A stretch of 64,000 nt of DNA from Caballeronia turbans (GTDB lineage: Bacteria; Pseudomonadota; Gammaproteobacteria; Burkholderiales; Burkholderiaceae): positions 62,001-126,000 of the forward strand of contig FCOD02000017.1 of the NCBI GenBank assembly GCA_001544655.2, written 5' to 3'. Made by a program: the position numbers and the translations under genes. Shown here in pieces: positions 51,170 through 59,751 of the stretch (position 1 is the first letter of the stretch; the number at the start of each line of letters is the position of its first letter). A model generated the notes under the pieces. The model saw only the letters and a program-made list of their open reading frames with translations, did no database searches and was not told the origin of the DNA.

Positions 51170-51589
51170 ATGAAGATCCGAACCATCATCGCTGCCAGTT
51201 ACGTGGTACTCGCCATCGTGACGGCCAGTTCCGCCTCGGCCCATGACAGCGAAGGGGAAACCGTCACCAGGAATTTCGATGCGGTTGTTCCCAATATTCC
51301 CGGCAAGTCGATGATTGTCGTGGAAGTCGATTACGCGCCGAGCGCGGCCTCGCCGCCCCACACTCATGCGAAGTCGGCCTTCATTTACGCCTATGTGATC
51401 AAAGGCGCGATCGAATCGAAGGTGAATGATGGTGAGACGCGCGTCTATCGGACAGGCGAGAGCTGGTCCGAACCGCCGGGCGCGACCCATTCGATCAGCC
51501 GCAACGCGAGTAAAACCGAGCCTGCAAAGCTGCTAGCAGTGTTCGTCCTCGACACGAATGACAAAGCACTGACCACGCCGATCGAATAG
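51170..51589 (+). CDS. exported cupin-domain protein
   Basis: A 139-residue protein with a signal peptide (residues 1-24, VTASSASA) and a single cupin domain. HTHAKSAFIYAYVIKGAI gives the HxH of the cupin metal site, and SWSEPPGATHSIS the second His. It is presumably periplasmic. Small periplasmic cupins of this kind are common next to oxidative-stress genes and have no set function. Confidence 0.85.
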   Translation: MKIRTIIAASYVVLAIVTASSASAHDSEGETVTRNFDAVVPNIPGKSMIVVEVDYAPSAASPPHTHAKSAFIYAYVIKGAIESKVNDGETRVYRTGESWSEPPGATHSISRNASKTEPAKLLAVFVLDTNDKALTTPIE

Positions 51590-51633
51590 CCGAAAGCTTG
51601 CCTATGAATCAATCCGAGTTTCAGGAGCATTCA

Positions 51634-52083
51634 ATGCAATCGATTGAGATCAAAGCCATTGATAGCAACGATTTCGATATCTGGCTTCCTCTGTGGAAAG
51701 GCTATCAGCGATTCTACGAAGTGGATATCCCCGAGTCCGTGACGCTCGAGACATGGGCGCGGTTCCTGGATCCGATCGAGCCGATGCATGCCGCGCTCGC
51801 AATGGTGGGCGAACACGGCTTCGGCCTGGTGCATTCGATCTACCATCGCTCCACCTGGACAACGAGCGACTACTGCTATCTTCAGGACCTGTTTGTCGCG
51901 CCTGATGTACGTGGCGGCGGCATTGGCCGCGCGCTGATCGAGCATGTTTATGCCGATGCGAACCGTCGCGGGGTGTCTCGTGTTCACTGGCTGACGCACG
52001 AAACCAACTATACCGGCAGGCGGCTTTACGACGGAGTCGGTGATCGCTCGGGTTTTATCCAGTACCGGAAACTATTCACCTGA
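51634..52083 (+). CDS. GNAT family N-acetyltransferase
   Basis: A 149-residue GNAT protein. ATG 51634 has AGGAG at 51623-51627; an in-frame ATG at 51604 lacks one. The acetyl-CoA-binding motif A is QDLFVAPDVRGGGIGRALIE, with VHWLTHETNYTGRRLYD following (motif B). The substrate is unknown. It sits between the cupin and RclC-like genes. Confidence 0.88.
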   Translation: MQSIEIKAIDSNDFDIWLPLWKGYQRFYEVDIPESVTLETWARFLDPIEPMHAALAMVGEHGFGLVHSIYHRSTWTTSDYCYLQDLFVAPDVRGGGIGRALIEHVYADANRRGVSRVHWLTHETNYTGRRLYDGVGDRSGFIQYRKLFT

Positions 52084-52153
52084 AATGCACACGCGAGCCG
52101 TCCCCAGGACTCTTGCGACGACCGGTTGAACAACCTTGAATTGGAAACTCAAT

Positions 52154-52660
52154 ATGAATGCTCGCGCAAATCAGTACCGTCTTCAAATCGCCGAAAAGAG
52201 CGTGGGCTCGCTCTCTGTTTTCGCCATGCTCAGATGGGCGCTGGTCGTCGTCTTTCTTTGGTTCGGCGCGATGAAATTCACCGCTTACGAAGCCAACGGG
52301 ATCGCTCCGTTCATCATCAACAGTCCCATCATGAGCTGGTTGCACGCTCTATTCGGAACTCAGGGCGCAAGTTACGTGATAGGTGTACTTGAACTGTCGA
52401 CGGCCGCCGCTCTGATTATCGGAGCCTTCCAGCCCATTTTCTCCGCATTGGGAGCAGCGATGTCGGCTGCGACTTATTTCATCACGCTCACCTTCTTCTT
52501 GAGCACCCCGGGCGTGGCAGAAGCGATGGCGGGTGGGTTTCCGGGGATTTCAGCCATGCCCGGCCAGTTCCTTCTCAAGGATGTCGTTCTGCTGGCTGCA
52601 TCGCTTTGTCTGCTTCTCGCGTCCGTCCAAACCTCGAAGCCCGACGCTCAGAGATCGTGA
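52154..52660 (+). CDS. rclC: DUF417 family membrane protein (RclC/YkgB-like)
   Basis: A 168-residue inner-membrane protein with four hydrophobic segments. WFGAMKFTAYEANGIAPF after the first segment is the DUF417 hallmark, and later GVLELSTAAALIIGAF and GFPGISAMPGQFLLKD are conserved. RclC belongs to the E. coli reactive-chlorine-resistance set. I use ATG 52154 as start; the upstream in-frame TTG adds six residues. Confidence 0.85.
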   Translation: MNARANQYRLQIAEKSVGSLSVFAMLRWALVVVFLWFGAMKFTAYEANGIAPFIINSPIMSWLHALFGTQGASYVIGVLELSTAAALIIGAFQPIFSALGAAMSAATYFITLTFFLSTPGVAEAMAGGFPGISAMPGQFLLKDVVLLAASLCLLLASVQTSKPDAQRS

Positions 52661-52719
52661 ATTGCGGTGTCGCTTATGCGCCTTTAAGGCGTCGCAACCA
52701 AGACAAAAAGGAAAGCAAC

Positions 52720-53175
52720 ATGGAACATGCCCCCCAGATCGGCGACAGAATCGCCGACAAATCCTCACAACCCGATGAGCGTGCTGTCCGCGAGTGGATG
52801 GGGCCGGAGGCGTTTCAGCATTGGGTCGAACTGCGGACTTGGATCGAGGCATCCTATCCCGGTGTTTTCGCGCCGGATTGGCTATATGGTGGAAAGACGC
52901 GCGGCTGGTCACTGCGCTACAAGAAGACCAAGGCCTTCTGCACCCTGCTGCCGGCATACAGGCTTTTATCGGTGTTGGTAGTCTTGGGACGAGTGGAGCG
53001 AGAGAATTTCGAGGCGCGGCGCTATTCCTGGAGCCCGCAGTTGGTCAAGCTCTACGATGAAACCCGGGCATATCCCGACGGAAAATGGCTGACTGTTCCG
53101 ATCTCATCCGCGGATGATCGGGATGAGGTGACAGAGCTTATGAGTATGAAGCGCCCTACACTTACATGCGCTTGA
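52720..53175 (+). CDS. DUF3788 family protein
   Basis: A 151-residue protein of the DUF3788 type. It shows WVELRTWIEASYPGVFAPDW, then LRYKKTKAFCTLLPAY and SVLVVLGRVERENFEA, typical of this family. The start is ATG 52720 behind AAAAAGGAAAG. Function is unknown. It is cytoplasmic, and is convergent with the LysR gene downstream. Confidence 0.8.
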   Translation: MEHAPQIGDRIADKSSQPDERAVREWMGPEAFQHWVELRTWIEASYPGVFAPDWLYGGKTRGWSLRYKKTKAFCTLLPAYRLLSVLVVLGRVERENFEARRYSWSPQLVKLYDETRAYPDGKWLTVPISSADDRDEVTELMSMKRPTLTCA

Positions 53176-53232
53176 ATCTCGCGACGGACTCAAGGCCCGC
53201 GACACGTGTTCGCACTCGATTCAGTGCGAACC

Positions 53233-54123
53233 TCAGGACTTGAACGATGCTTCCATCCTGTCTCCGAGGCGCGCCACCGCGCGGCTGAGATTCCCGAGGT
53301 GAGGCGCATGCAAAAGCCACACATCCAGTTGAGGCGCGAAGCGTGCGACCTTCACGACTTCGAGCCGACGCTGCCACACACTATGAGTCAGCACACTTCG
53401 CGGAACCAGACCTAATCCCAGACCGGAGGCGATGAGCTGCAACTGCATTTCGCTGCCGTGCGTATCCGCCTTGACGCGCAAGGCGTAGCCGGCCGCTTCG
53501 ACTGCGTGTTGCAGAGCCGCCCGATAACCGCATCCTTCGGGGTTCAGGATCCATCCACCGTCCGCGATGGCAGGGAGCGTCGCACGACTCGAAACCAGCG
53601 GGCGCCTTTTACTTTGCACGACGACGAGTTCCATGGTCGAGAGGTGTCGGCGCACATAGTTCTCGGCGGGTTCTCTGCCCTTCGGGCTCAGAATTGCGGC
53701 GACATCCAGTTCACCCGCATCGAGCAGACGAAGCAGGCCGGGACTCCAGTCCGACTTGAGTGTCACGTCGAGCGCCGGAAATGCATCTTCGAGCGCGGTC
53801 AGGGCATCGAACAGGACGATATTGGCGATACCCTGCGGCAAACCGAAACGCAGCTTTCCCGAAGGATCTCCGTCTTCCCGGGTGACATGCATCAGCCGGT
53901 CGAAGGCGGCGAGCAACGGCACGGCATGCTCGTGAATACGATGCGCAAGCGCAGTTGCACGCGGAGGTTTGGAATTGCGGTCGAGCAGTTGCGCACCGAG
54001 CACGTCTTCCAGTCGCTGGATGCGCTTCGATACCGCCGACTGTGTCACGCACAGCTTTTGTGCGGCACGCGTCAGAGAAGCTTCCTCGACCACCGTCACG
54101 AAAGATTTCAGTTCTTCGATCAT
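53233..54123 (-). CDS. LysR family transcriptional regulator
   Basis: A 296-residue LysR regulator. The helix-turn-helix lies at EEASLTRAAQKLCVTQSAVSKRI near residues 13-35, and the effector domain is complete with ESVGLGLGLVPRSV-type ends. It is divergent from the tautomerase gene at 54228, with a symmetrical GTGAT-N4-ATCAC site in the 104-base gap. It likely governs the tautomerase and enolase-superfamily genes 54228-55790. Confidence 0.9.
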   Translation of the reverse strand: MIEELKSFVTVVEEASLTRAAQKLCVTQSAVSKRIQRLEDVLGAQLLDRNSKPPRATALAHRIHEHAVPLLAAFDRLMHVTREDGDPSGKLRFGLPQGIANIVLFDALTALEDAFPALDVTLKSDWSPGLLRLLDAGELDVAAILSPKGREPAENYVRRHLSTMELVVVQSKRRPLVSSRATLPAIADGGWILNPEGCGYRAALQHAVEAAGYALRVKADTHGSEMQLQLIASGLGLGLVPRSVLTHSVWQRRLEVVKVARFAPQLDVWLLHAPHLGNLSRAVARLGDRMEASFKS

Positions 54124-54191
54124 TATTCCATTCCGTCATTCAAAGCAGTCTTAATATTCGCTTTTGGAAAGCATCGATTAAGTCTAGCCTA

Positions 54192-54205
54192 GTGATCGTT
54201 ATCAC
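54192..54205. promoter_or_regulatory. dyad between divergent LysR and tautomerase genes
   Basis: GTGAT (54192-54196) and ATCAC (54201-54205) with a 4-base spacer lie 22 bases upstream of the tautomerase ATG, a likely LysR binding site. Confidence 0.45.
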
Positions 54206-54227
54206 GCACTCTCGTTTTGAGGCCACT

Positions 54228-54620
54228 ATGCCACTCGTCCGAATCGACCTTTCGAAAGCCACGCCACCCGCCGTCGTTCAGGCTGTCAGCGACACCGTCT
54301 ACGAGGCGATGACTTCGATCGCCAACGTTCCCGTCAACGACAAGTTTCAGATCGTCACCCGACACGACACTGATGAACTAGTCTATCCGGCCGATGGCTA
54401 TCTCGGCATCTCTTACTCTGCGTCGATCGTTTTTATCCAGATCACCTGGAATACCGGTCGTTCGATCGATGTCAAGAAGGCTTTCTACGCCGCCGTGGCC
54501 AACGGCATTTCCTCGAAGACGGGACTTCGAAAAGAAGATATCTGGATCAGTCTGGTCGAGGTCGCCCGGGAGAACTGGTCATTCGGCAACGGGGAAATGC
54601 AATACGCGCCTGCCGATTAA
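54228..54620 (+). CDS. tautomerase family protein, long form
   Basis: A 130-residue tautomerase-superfamily protein starting MPLVRIDLSKATPPAVVQAV, so Pro1 is the catalytic base after removal of Met. It is longer than the 62-residue 4-oxalocrotonate tautomerase and matches the Tautomerase_2 form. The ATG at 54228 gives Pro in position 2, which fixes the start. It lies between the LysR gene and an enolase-superfamily gene on the same strand. Confidence 0.88.
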   Translation: MPLVRIDLSKATPPAVVQAVSDTVYEAMTSIANVPVNDKFQIVTRHDTDELVYPADGYLGISYSASIVFIQITWNTGRSIDVKKAFYAAVANGISSKTGLRKEDIWISLVEVARENWSFGNGEMQYAPAD

Positions 54621-54689
54621 CCCTGTATCGGTAGCGGCATTGAACCGCGCCAGGCCGGCTGAAGAAATGACATCGGCATGGAGGAAGAC

Positions 54690-55790
54690 ATGAAACCGCT
54701 TGAGCAATTGACCTTTCATTCGGTCGAGTTACAGCCCGTGCTGATACCGTTGAAGCGACCCATCGTGTCGAGGGTTGGAAGCTTCTCGGACTGGCCGGTC
54801 GTCGCCATTACACTCAGGACAAACGAAGGCGTAAGCGGATGCAGCTATCTCGAACCGTATCTCGCTCATTCGATGAAGTACATCGTCTCGATCATGAGCG
54901 ATCTGGCGGCCGATAAGAGAGGTAAGCGCATCGCGCCTCTGTCGGATTTTCCGGCCGACCGCAAGTCGTTGAGTCTGGTCGGTTACGAAGGTCTTGCGAT
55001 GATCGCCATCGCAGGCCTGGATATGGCGGCCTGGGACGCGTTGGCGAAAGCCGCGAATCTCCCGCTGGCGCGACTGCTGGGCGGGGACATCGGCACGGTG
55101 CCCGCTTATAACAGCAATGCATTGTGGCTCACCGATCCCGGGAAGCTGGCCGACGAGGCGCTTGCGCTGATCGCGGAAGGAGGCTTTGGGGCAATCAAGC
55201 TCCGGCTCGGACGCGATCGATTGCAGCAGGATATCGACGCCATCGAAGCGGTCCGCCATGCCGTGGGCGCCGACATCAAACTCATGGTCGATTTCAATCA
55301 GGGCATGAGATTCGGAGATGCCGTGCGCCGCTGCCATGAACTGGATGACTTCGGGCTCTACTGGTTCGAAGAACCCATCGCCTACGACAACATCGACGGC
55401 TACTCGGATCTGGCTGCCGGGCTGAAGACCCCGCTTTGCCTTGGTGAGAATTTCTACGGGCCGCGCGCGCTGTCGCGTGCGGTCACGGCAAAAGCGGGAA
55501 CCTTCATGATGCCGGACATGATGCGCATCGGCGGCGTATCGGGCTGGCTTCGCTCGGTACCCATTGCAGGCGCGCTGGGCATCGACGTCGCGAGTCATCT
55601 GTATCCGGAGATTTCCGCGCACCTTCTACGCGTTACCGAGACAGCCGATTGGCTCGAATGGCAGGACTGGGTGGACCCGATTCTGGAGGCGCCGTTTGCT
55701 ATCAAAGACGGATTGATTGAGATTCCAGACCGGCCAGGCACGGGATTCGACTTCGATAAGGAGGCGCTCTCCCGTTTTGCGTTTGGCTGA
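54690..55790 (+). CDS. mandelate racemase/muconate lactonising enzyme family protein
   Basis: A 366-residue enolase-superfamily protein. GGAGGAAGAC precedes ATG 54690. The acid-base residues of the mandelate-racemase subgroup are visible: GAIKLRLG (Lys-x-Arg in place of KxK), metal ligands in MVDFNQ, FEEPI and LGENF, an Asp in PDMMRIGG, and His in VASHLYPEISAH. It could be a racemase or an acid-sugar dehydratase. The nearby MHS transporter and SDR suggest sugar-acid or hydroxyacid degradation. Confidence 0.9.
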   Translation: MKPLEQLTFHSVELQPVLIPLKRPIVSRVGSFSDWPVVAITLRTNEGVSGCSYLEPYLAHSMKYIVSIMSDLAADKRGKRIAPLSDFPADRKSLSLVGYEGLAMIAIAGLDMAAWDALAKAANLPLARLLGGDIGTVPAYNSNALWLTDPGKLADEALALIAEGGFGAIKLRLGRDRLQQDIDAIEAVRHAVGADIKLMVDFNQGMRFGDAVRRCHELDDFGLYWFEEPIAYDNIDGYSDLAAGLKTPLCLGENFYGPRALSRAVTAKAGTFMMPDMMRIGGVSGWLRSVPIAGALGIDVASHLYPEISAHLLRVTETADWLEWQDWVDPILEAPFAIKDGLIEIPDRPGTGFDFDKEALSRFAFG

Positions 55791-55845
55791 TTGGAGCCCG
55801 GACATATCTGCGCGGAGAACCGGCCCGTGTTACGAGACGCGGCGC

Positions 55846-56604
55846 CTACTGCGCCGTCCATCCTCCGTCGATACGCAAACTCGTTCCGGTGATCATCGCG
55901 GCGGCAGGAGACGCAAGATACAGCACCGCCGCAGCGACGTGATCGCTTGAGAGCAGACGGCCCATCGGGATCCGGTCGAATACCCAACCCCTGAATTGCT
56001 CGTTCTCGAAGAACGGCTGCGTCATCGGTGTATCGACGAAGGTTGGTGCTACCGTGTTCACACGTATTCTGGGCGCGAGTTCAACAGCGGCTGCTTTCGT
56101 GAGACCTTCCATCGCGTGCTTCGTCATGCAATACACCGATCGATCAGGCGCGCCCACGTGCCCCATCTGCGACGAAATGTTGATGATGGCGCGGTCGTCC
56201 GTTGCTTCACCTTCGAGCATCTTGCGGACGGCCGCTCGTGTCGCCAGGAACGTCGCTCTGACGTTCAGGCCGATCACGAAGTCCAGATCTGAAGTCCTGA
56301 CATCCGCGAGTCGCGCAGGGATGTTGGTGCCCGCGTTGTTGACGAGGATGTCCAGCCGGGGTAGTTCGCTGAACGCCCGCTCCAGTTGATCGTCTTTCAG
56401 GAGGTCACATACGACAGGCGTGCACGCGCCACCGTTTCGGCGGATGCGAGCGGCCACTTCATCCAGTTCTCCCGCATCCTTGCTGAGAAGATAGACGTGA
56501 GCGCCGGATTGCGCGAGCAAAGAAGCGATGTCCGCGCCAAGGCCCCGCCCCGCGCCAGTCACGGCAGCGCTCTTTCCTTCAAGGTTAAAAAGTCCGTCAG
56601 ACAT
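55846..56604 (-). CDS. SDR family oxidoreductase
   Basis: A 252-residue classical short-chain dehydrogenase. It has VTGAGRGLGADIA for the cofactor, NNAGTN, the catalytic Ser in INISSQMG, Tyr and Lys in YCMTKHAMEG (YxxxK), and SLRIDGGW at the end. It oxidises or reduces a hydroxyl/keto group with NAD(P). It is followed downstream of the MHS transporter and tautomerase in the same minus-strand unit, and is convergent with the enolase-superfamily gene. Confidence 0.93.
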   Translation of the reverse strand: MSDGLFNLEGKSAAVTGAGRGLGADIASLLAQSGAHVYLLSKDAGELDEVAARIRRNGGACTPVVCDLLKDDQLERAFSELPRLDILVNNAGTNIPARLADVRTSDLDFVIGLNVRATFLATRAAVRKMLEGEATDDRAIINISSQMGHVGAPDRSVYCMTKHAMEGLTKAAAVELAPRIRVNTVAPTFVDTPMTQPFFENEQFRGWVFDRIPMGRLLSSDHVAAAVLYLASPAAAMITGTSLRIDGGWTAQ

Positions 56605-56646
56605 ATGTTCCTCCAGGATTTCAAATTCGGTTGAGCATTAGTTCGG

Positions 56647-58008
56647 TCAGCCTTCACGCGTCGTGCCGGCTGGAATCAGGGTCGCCGCTGGCGACGCTCT
56701 TCGCTCCTCGGCGACCCTCGCGAACAACGCACAAACCAGCGTGATGCCTGCCGCGACCATCGCGAAGATAGCCACGGGGGTGTAGTCGCCGTATTTTGCG
56801 AGCAGCGCCGTAGCGATCAGCGGCGTCGGCGCGCCGGCGAGCAACGCACCCAACTGAAATCCGATCGTCACCCCGCTATAGCGGACTTCGGGGCTGAACA
56901 TTTCGGCGAACCACGCAGCCATCGGCGAGAACACGGCCGCATGAGCAATCGTGATCACCATGATCTCGGCAAGCAGGATCATCGTCGGATTCCCGGTTCC
57001 TACCATGTGGAAGAACGGGAATGGCGCTACCACCGCAACCAGCGCGCCGAAGATCACCACCTGCTTTCGGCCGAACTTGTCCGATAGCGCACCGAAGAGC
57101 GGATTCGTCAGCAGTTCAAGCGCGGCGGCCATCAGAATGGCGACCAGCACCGTCTTTCTCGGCAAGCCAAGATGGCTCGTCATGTACGTCAGGCCAAAAG
57201 TCGTAAATACGTAGTACAAAATATTGTCCGCAAAGCGAAGTCCGGCAGACATCAGAATCGCCCTCGGAAACCTGCGCACCGCCTCGACGATAGGGAGCTT
57301 GACGGTCGAGTCGGAGTCCAGCACCTTCCTGAAGGCAGGCGGTTCTTCAATGCGGAGTCGGATGACGAGACCGACCGCGACGAGCACCGCGCTGAACAGA
57401 AACGGAATGCGCCAACCCCACGCAAGAAACTCCGTTTCAGGCAGACGGCTCGCCAGCTCCATCCCGCCCACCGCCATACACAGGCCGGCGGGAAGTCCCA
57501 TCTGTGGAAAGCTGCCATAAAGGCCGCGTCGATTCGGGTTGGCATGTTCGACCGCGATCAGCGCCGCTCCGCCCCATTCTCCGCCCACGGCCAGTCCTTG
57601 CACGATGCGCAGCAGTATCAACGCGATCGGCGCGGCGAGTCCGATGCTGTTGTATGACGGCACGAGACCGATCAGCGTGGTCGACACGCCCATTGCCAGC
57701 AGCGTCGTCACCAGCACGAACTTGCGCCCGACGCGGTCGCCGAGATGGCCCGCGACGATGCCGCCGAATGGTCGCGCGATGAAGCCCACCGCAAACGTGC
57801 CGAACGCCAGAAGCGTCCCCGTCAACGGGTCTCCACCGGGGAAATAGAGCTTGCCGAAAACAAGTGCCGAGGTGATGCCGTAAAGAAAGAAGTCGAACCA
57901 CTCAATGGCACTTCCCATGAAACTGGCGATGGCAATCGTCATCATCTTCGGTGACGAATGCGCTGTCGCAGTCGAGTGCTTAGTATTCAAACCCGCCTCC
58001 TGATGCAT
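56647..58008 (-). CDS. MHS-family MFS transporter
   Basis: A 453-residue, 12-segment major facilitator of the metabolite:H+ symport family. It has the signature GSAIEWFDFFLYGITSALVF and loop motif GHLGDRVGRKFVLV. It starts MHQEAGLNTKHSTATAHSS, with a short cytoplasmic tail. It lies between the SDR and tautomerase genes. It probably imports a carboxylic acid handled by these enzymes. Confidence 0.92.
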   Translation of the reverse strand: MHQEAGLNTKHSTATAHSSPKMMTIAIASFMGSAIEWFDFFLYGITSALVFGKLYFPGGDPLTGTLLAFGTFAVGFIARPFGGIVAGHLGDRVGRKFVLVTTLLAMGVSTTLIGLVPSYNSIGLAAPIALILLRIVQGLAVGGEWGGAALIAVEHANPNRRGLYGSFPQMGLPAGLCMAVGGMELASRLPETEFLAWGWRIPFLFSAVLVAVGLVIRLRIEEPPAFRKVLDSDSTVKLPIVEAVRRFPRAILMSAGLRFADNILYYVFTTFGLTYMTSHLGLPRKTVLVAILMAAALELLTNPLFGALSDKFGRKQVVIFGALVAVVAPFPFFHMVGTGNPTMILLAEIMVITIAHAAVFSPMAAWFAEMFSPEVRYSGVTIGFQLGALLAGAPTPLIATALLAKYGDYTPVAIFAMVAAGITLVCALFARVAEERRASPAATLIPAGTTREG

Positions 58009-58059
58009 AGGTATGCAATATGTATGAACTTATTGACCGTCTACTTTCCGTTCCGGCAA

Positions 58060-58431
58060 TCACGCGTAGGGAGGATCGGGCAATTGCTGGCCGCCGCGAA
58101 TGATGAACTTGGGATTGAATTCGAGCAGACCGGTCTCGATGCGGTCTTCCGAAATGCCCGCATAGTCACTGAAAATGGCGCTCACTTTCCTGACCAGCGA
58201 AAGCTTCGCGTCGTCCGATCGGCCCGCGCGGATGTTGCACATGATGAGTGTGTCGCCACCCCGTTCTCCGCCCACGTAGCTGCTTTCTGAAGCAAGGTCG
58301 TTGAAGACGACGCTGATGATTTCCAGCGGGGACTTGATGGTCTCGTTCACGGCGATGGTGATCGCCTTGGCGATCTTCCGCTTGATGTCGACGTCCAGTC
58401 CGGCGCGCGTGTTGCAAACGATGATGGGCAT
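58060..58431 (-). CDS. tautomerase with two fused 4-OT-like halves
   Basis: A 123-residue protein starting MPIIVCNTRAGLDVDIKRK (Pro1). Two halves resemble each other: IIVCNTRAGL...ISVVFNDL and LIMCNIRAGR...ETGLLEF, as in cis-CaaD- or MSAD-type fused tautomerases. The second half lacks its own N-terminal Pro. It is first in the minus-strand unit tautomerase, transporter, SDR. It shares a 398-base promoter region with the MarR gene. Confidence 0.85.
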   Translation of the reverse strand: MPIIVCNTRAGLDVDIKRKIAKAITIAVNETIKSPLEIISVVFNDLASESSYVGGERGGDTLIMCNIRAGRSDDAKLSLVRKVSAIFSDYAGISEDRIETGLLEFNPKFIIRGGQQLPDPPYA

Positions 58432-58505
58432 TTCCAGGAACTCCTTAAGCTAGTTGGGGGGATGCGGTGTGGCGGTCCGGCTTGACTATGCCTGCCCGAC
58501 GTTCT

Positions 58506-58801
58506 GTTGCATATACATCTATATGGGCGCGGCGTAGCCGAACAAAGCCGATGCGCACGACAATCGTGTCTTGCCTCGACTCTTCGCCAGCCTATCTTCC
58601 GCGCCGGACCGTTGCAACGGTGCCGGCCTAAAACAGATGCAGCTAAAACCGATGTATATGCAACAGTCTAGTAAGAATCGATGCCTCTTCAACCTGGTGA
58701 GAACCCGTACCTGCCCCTCCTCCGGAAAACCTGTGCAAGGCTGACACGGCTCCTCCACTCAACGTGTCCCGTCAGGAAGTGCTACGATAGTTGCATATAC
58801 A
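58506..58801. promoter_or_regulatory. three copies of a 12-bp motif in the tautomerase/MarR intergenic region
   Basis: GTTGCATATACA occurs at 58506-58517 and 58790-58801 in one orientation and as its reverse complement at 58653-58664. A related TATGCAATATG lies near 58011 at the transporter start. The intergenic region 58432-58829 is otherwise without genes. The motif is most simply the operator of the MarR protein at 58830, the last copy overlapping its promoter. Confidence 0.65.
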
Positions 58802-58829
58802 CTGATCATTCTTTCAAAAGGGATCGTCG

Positions 58830-59261
58830 ATGTTCACCGAATGCTATTGCACCCAGTTCAGGCGCTCCGCGAATGCCCTGACGAACATTTACGACGAGGC
58901 TTTGCGCCCGGTGGGCCTGAAAATCACACAGCACACCCTGCTTCGCGGCCTCGATCGACTTGGCTCGGCAACCTATAACGAGATTGCGGCCGAGCTGTCG
59001 CTCGACAAAACTACGATCTCGCGCAACATCAAATTACTCATCGATGCGGGATGGGTCGAGGTCTCCAGCGACGACGATGCGCGCTACAAACTGGCGACGC
59101 TCAGCCCTGCCGGCACCCGCGTATTGAAAGAGGCTGAGCCGCACTGGCGCGCGGCGCAGACTCAGGTCGAGAAAGAACTCAGGAAGTACCTCAAGGGGCC
59201 GGCCAGGAACGTGCTTCTGGAGGCACTCGAGACGCTGCAGAACGTGGGCGGTCAACGGTAG
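58830..59261 (+). CDS. MarR family transcriptional regulator
   Basis: A 143-residue MarR-type winged-helix repressor. The DNA-binding part is TYNEIAAELSLDKTTISRNI followed by the wing (VEVSSDDDARYKLATLSPAG). The N-terminus has a Cys pair (CYCTQFRR) that could make it redox-sensing. It is divergent from the tautomerase-transporter-SDR unit and surrounded by repeated GTTGCATATACA sites, so it likely represses that unit and itself. Confidence 0.92.
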   Translation: MFTECYCTQFRRSANALTNIYDEALRPVGLKITQHTLLRGLDRLGSATYNEIAAELSLDKTTISRNIKLLIDAGWVEVSSDDDARYKLATLSPAGTRVLKEAEPHWRAAQTQVEKELRKYLKGPARNVLLEALETLQNVGGQR

Positions 59262-59293
59262 ACCGCTTTGCCGCGTGTCGTCGATGCGCATTT

Positions 59294-59731
59294 TCAAAGT
59301 CCCTGAATCTGATGAACCGCTTGCCGCAATTCGTCAGGCAGCGAAACAGGCCTGCGCGTAACACGGTCGACGTAGGCGTGAACGAAAGTGCCATGCGCGA
59401 ACGACTGAGCTCGGTCGTTTCTGAACAGGCTGATCTCGTATGTCACGCTGGTCGTCCCCACTCGGCTTACGCACAATCCGCAGGTGACGAGGTCCGGAAA
59501 GACAACCTCGTCGAAGTACTCGCAACTCGTGCGCACGACCAGACCGACAGCCACGCCGCGAACCGGATCGAGAAGACCGCGATCGATGAGCCATCCATTG
59601 ACTGCGGTATCGAACCACGTGTAATGAACGGCGTTGTTCACGTGCCCGTAGATGTCGATGTCTTTCCACTGGGTGTTCATCTGACAAAACCAGTGGAAGT
59701 CGCTTCGAGGCCGCGGCCTGCTCCGTGTCAT
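59294..59731 (-). CDS. hotdog-fold acyl-CoA thioesterase
   Basis: A 145-residue 4-hydroxybenzoyl-CoA-thioesterase-type protein starting at ATG 59731 behind AAGGAGG. The active block is DIDIYGHVNNAVHYTWFDTA, where the Asp near residue 24 is the catalytic base position and GHVNN the conserved loop. It should release free acids from acyl-CoA. It follows the histidinol-dehydrogenase-like gene by 20 bases and is probably cotranscribed with it. Confidence 0.88.
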   Translation of the reverse strand: MTRSRPRPRSDFHWFCQMNTQWKDIDIYGHVNNAVHYTWFDTAVNGWLIDRGLLDPVRGVAVGLVVRTSCEYFDEVVFPDLVTCGLCVSRVGTTSVTYEISLFRNDRAQSFAHGTFVHAYVDRVTRRPVSLPDELRQAVHQIQGL

Positions 59732-59751
59732 GAGCGCCTCCTTAGCGACAA

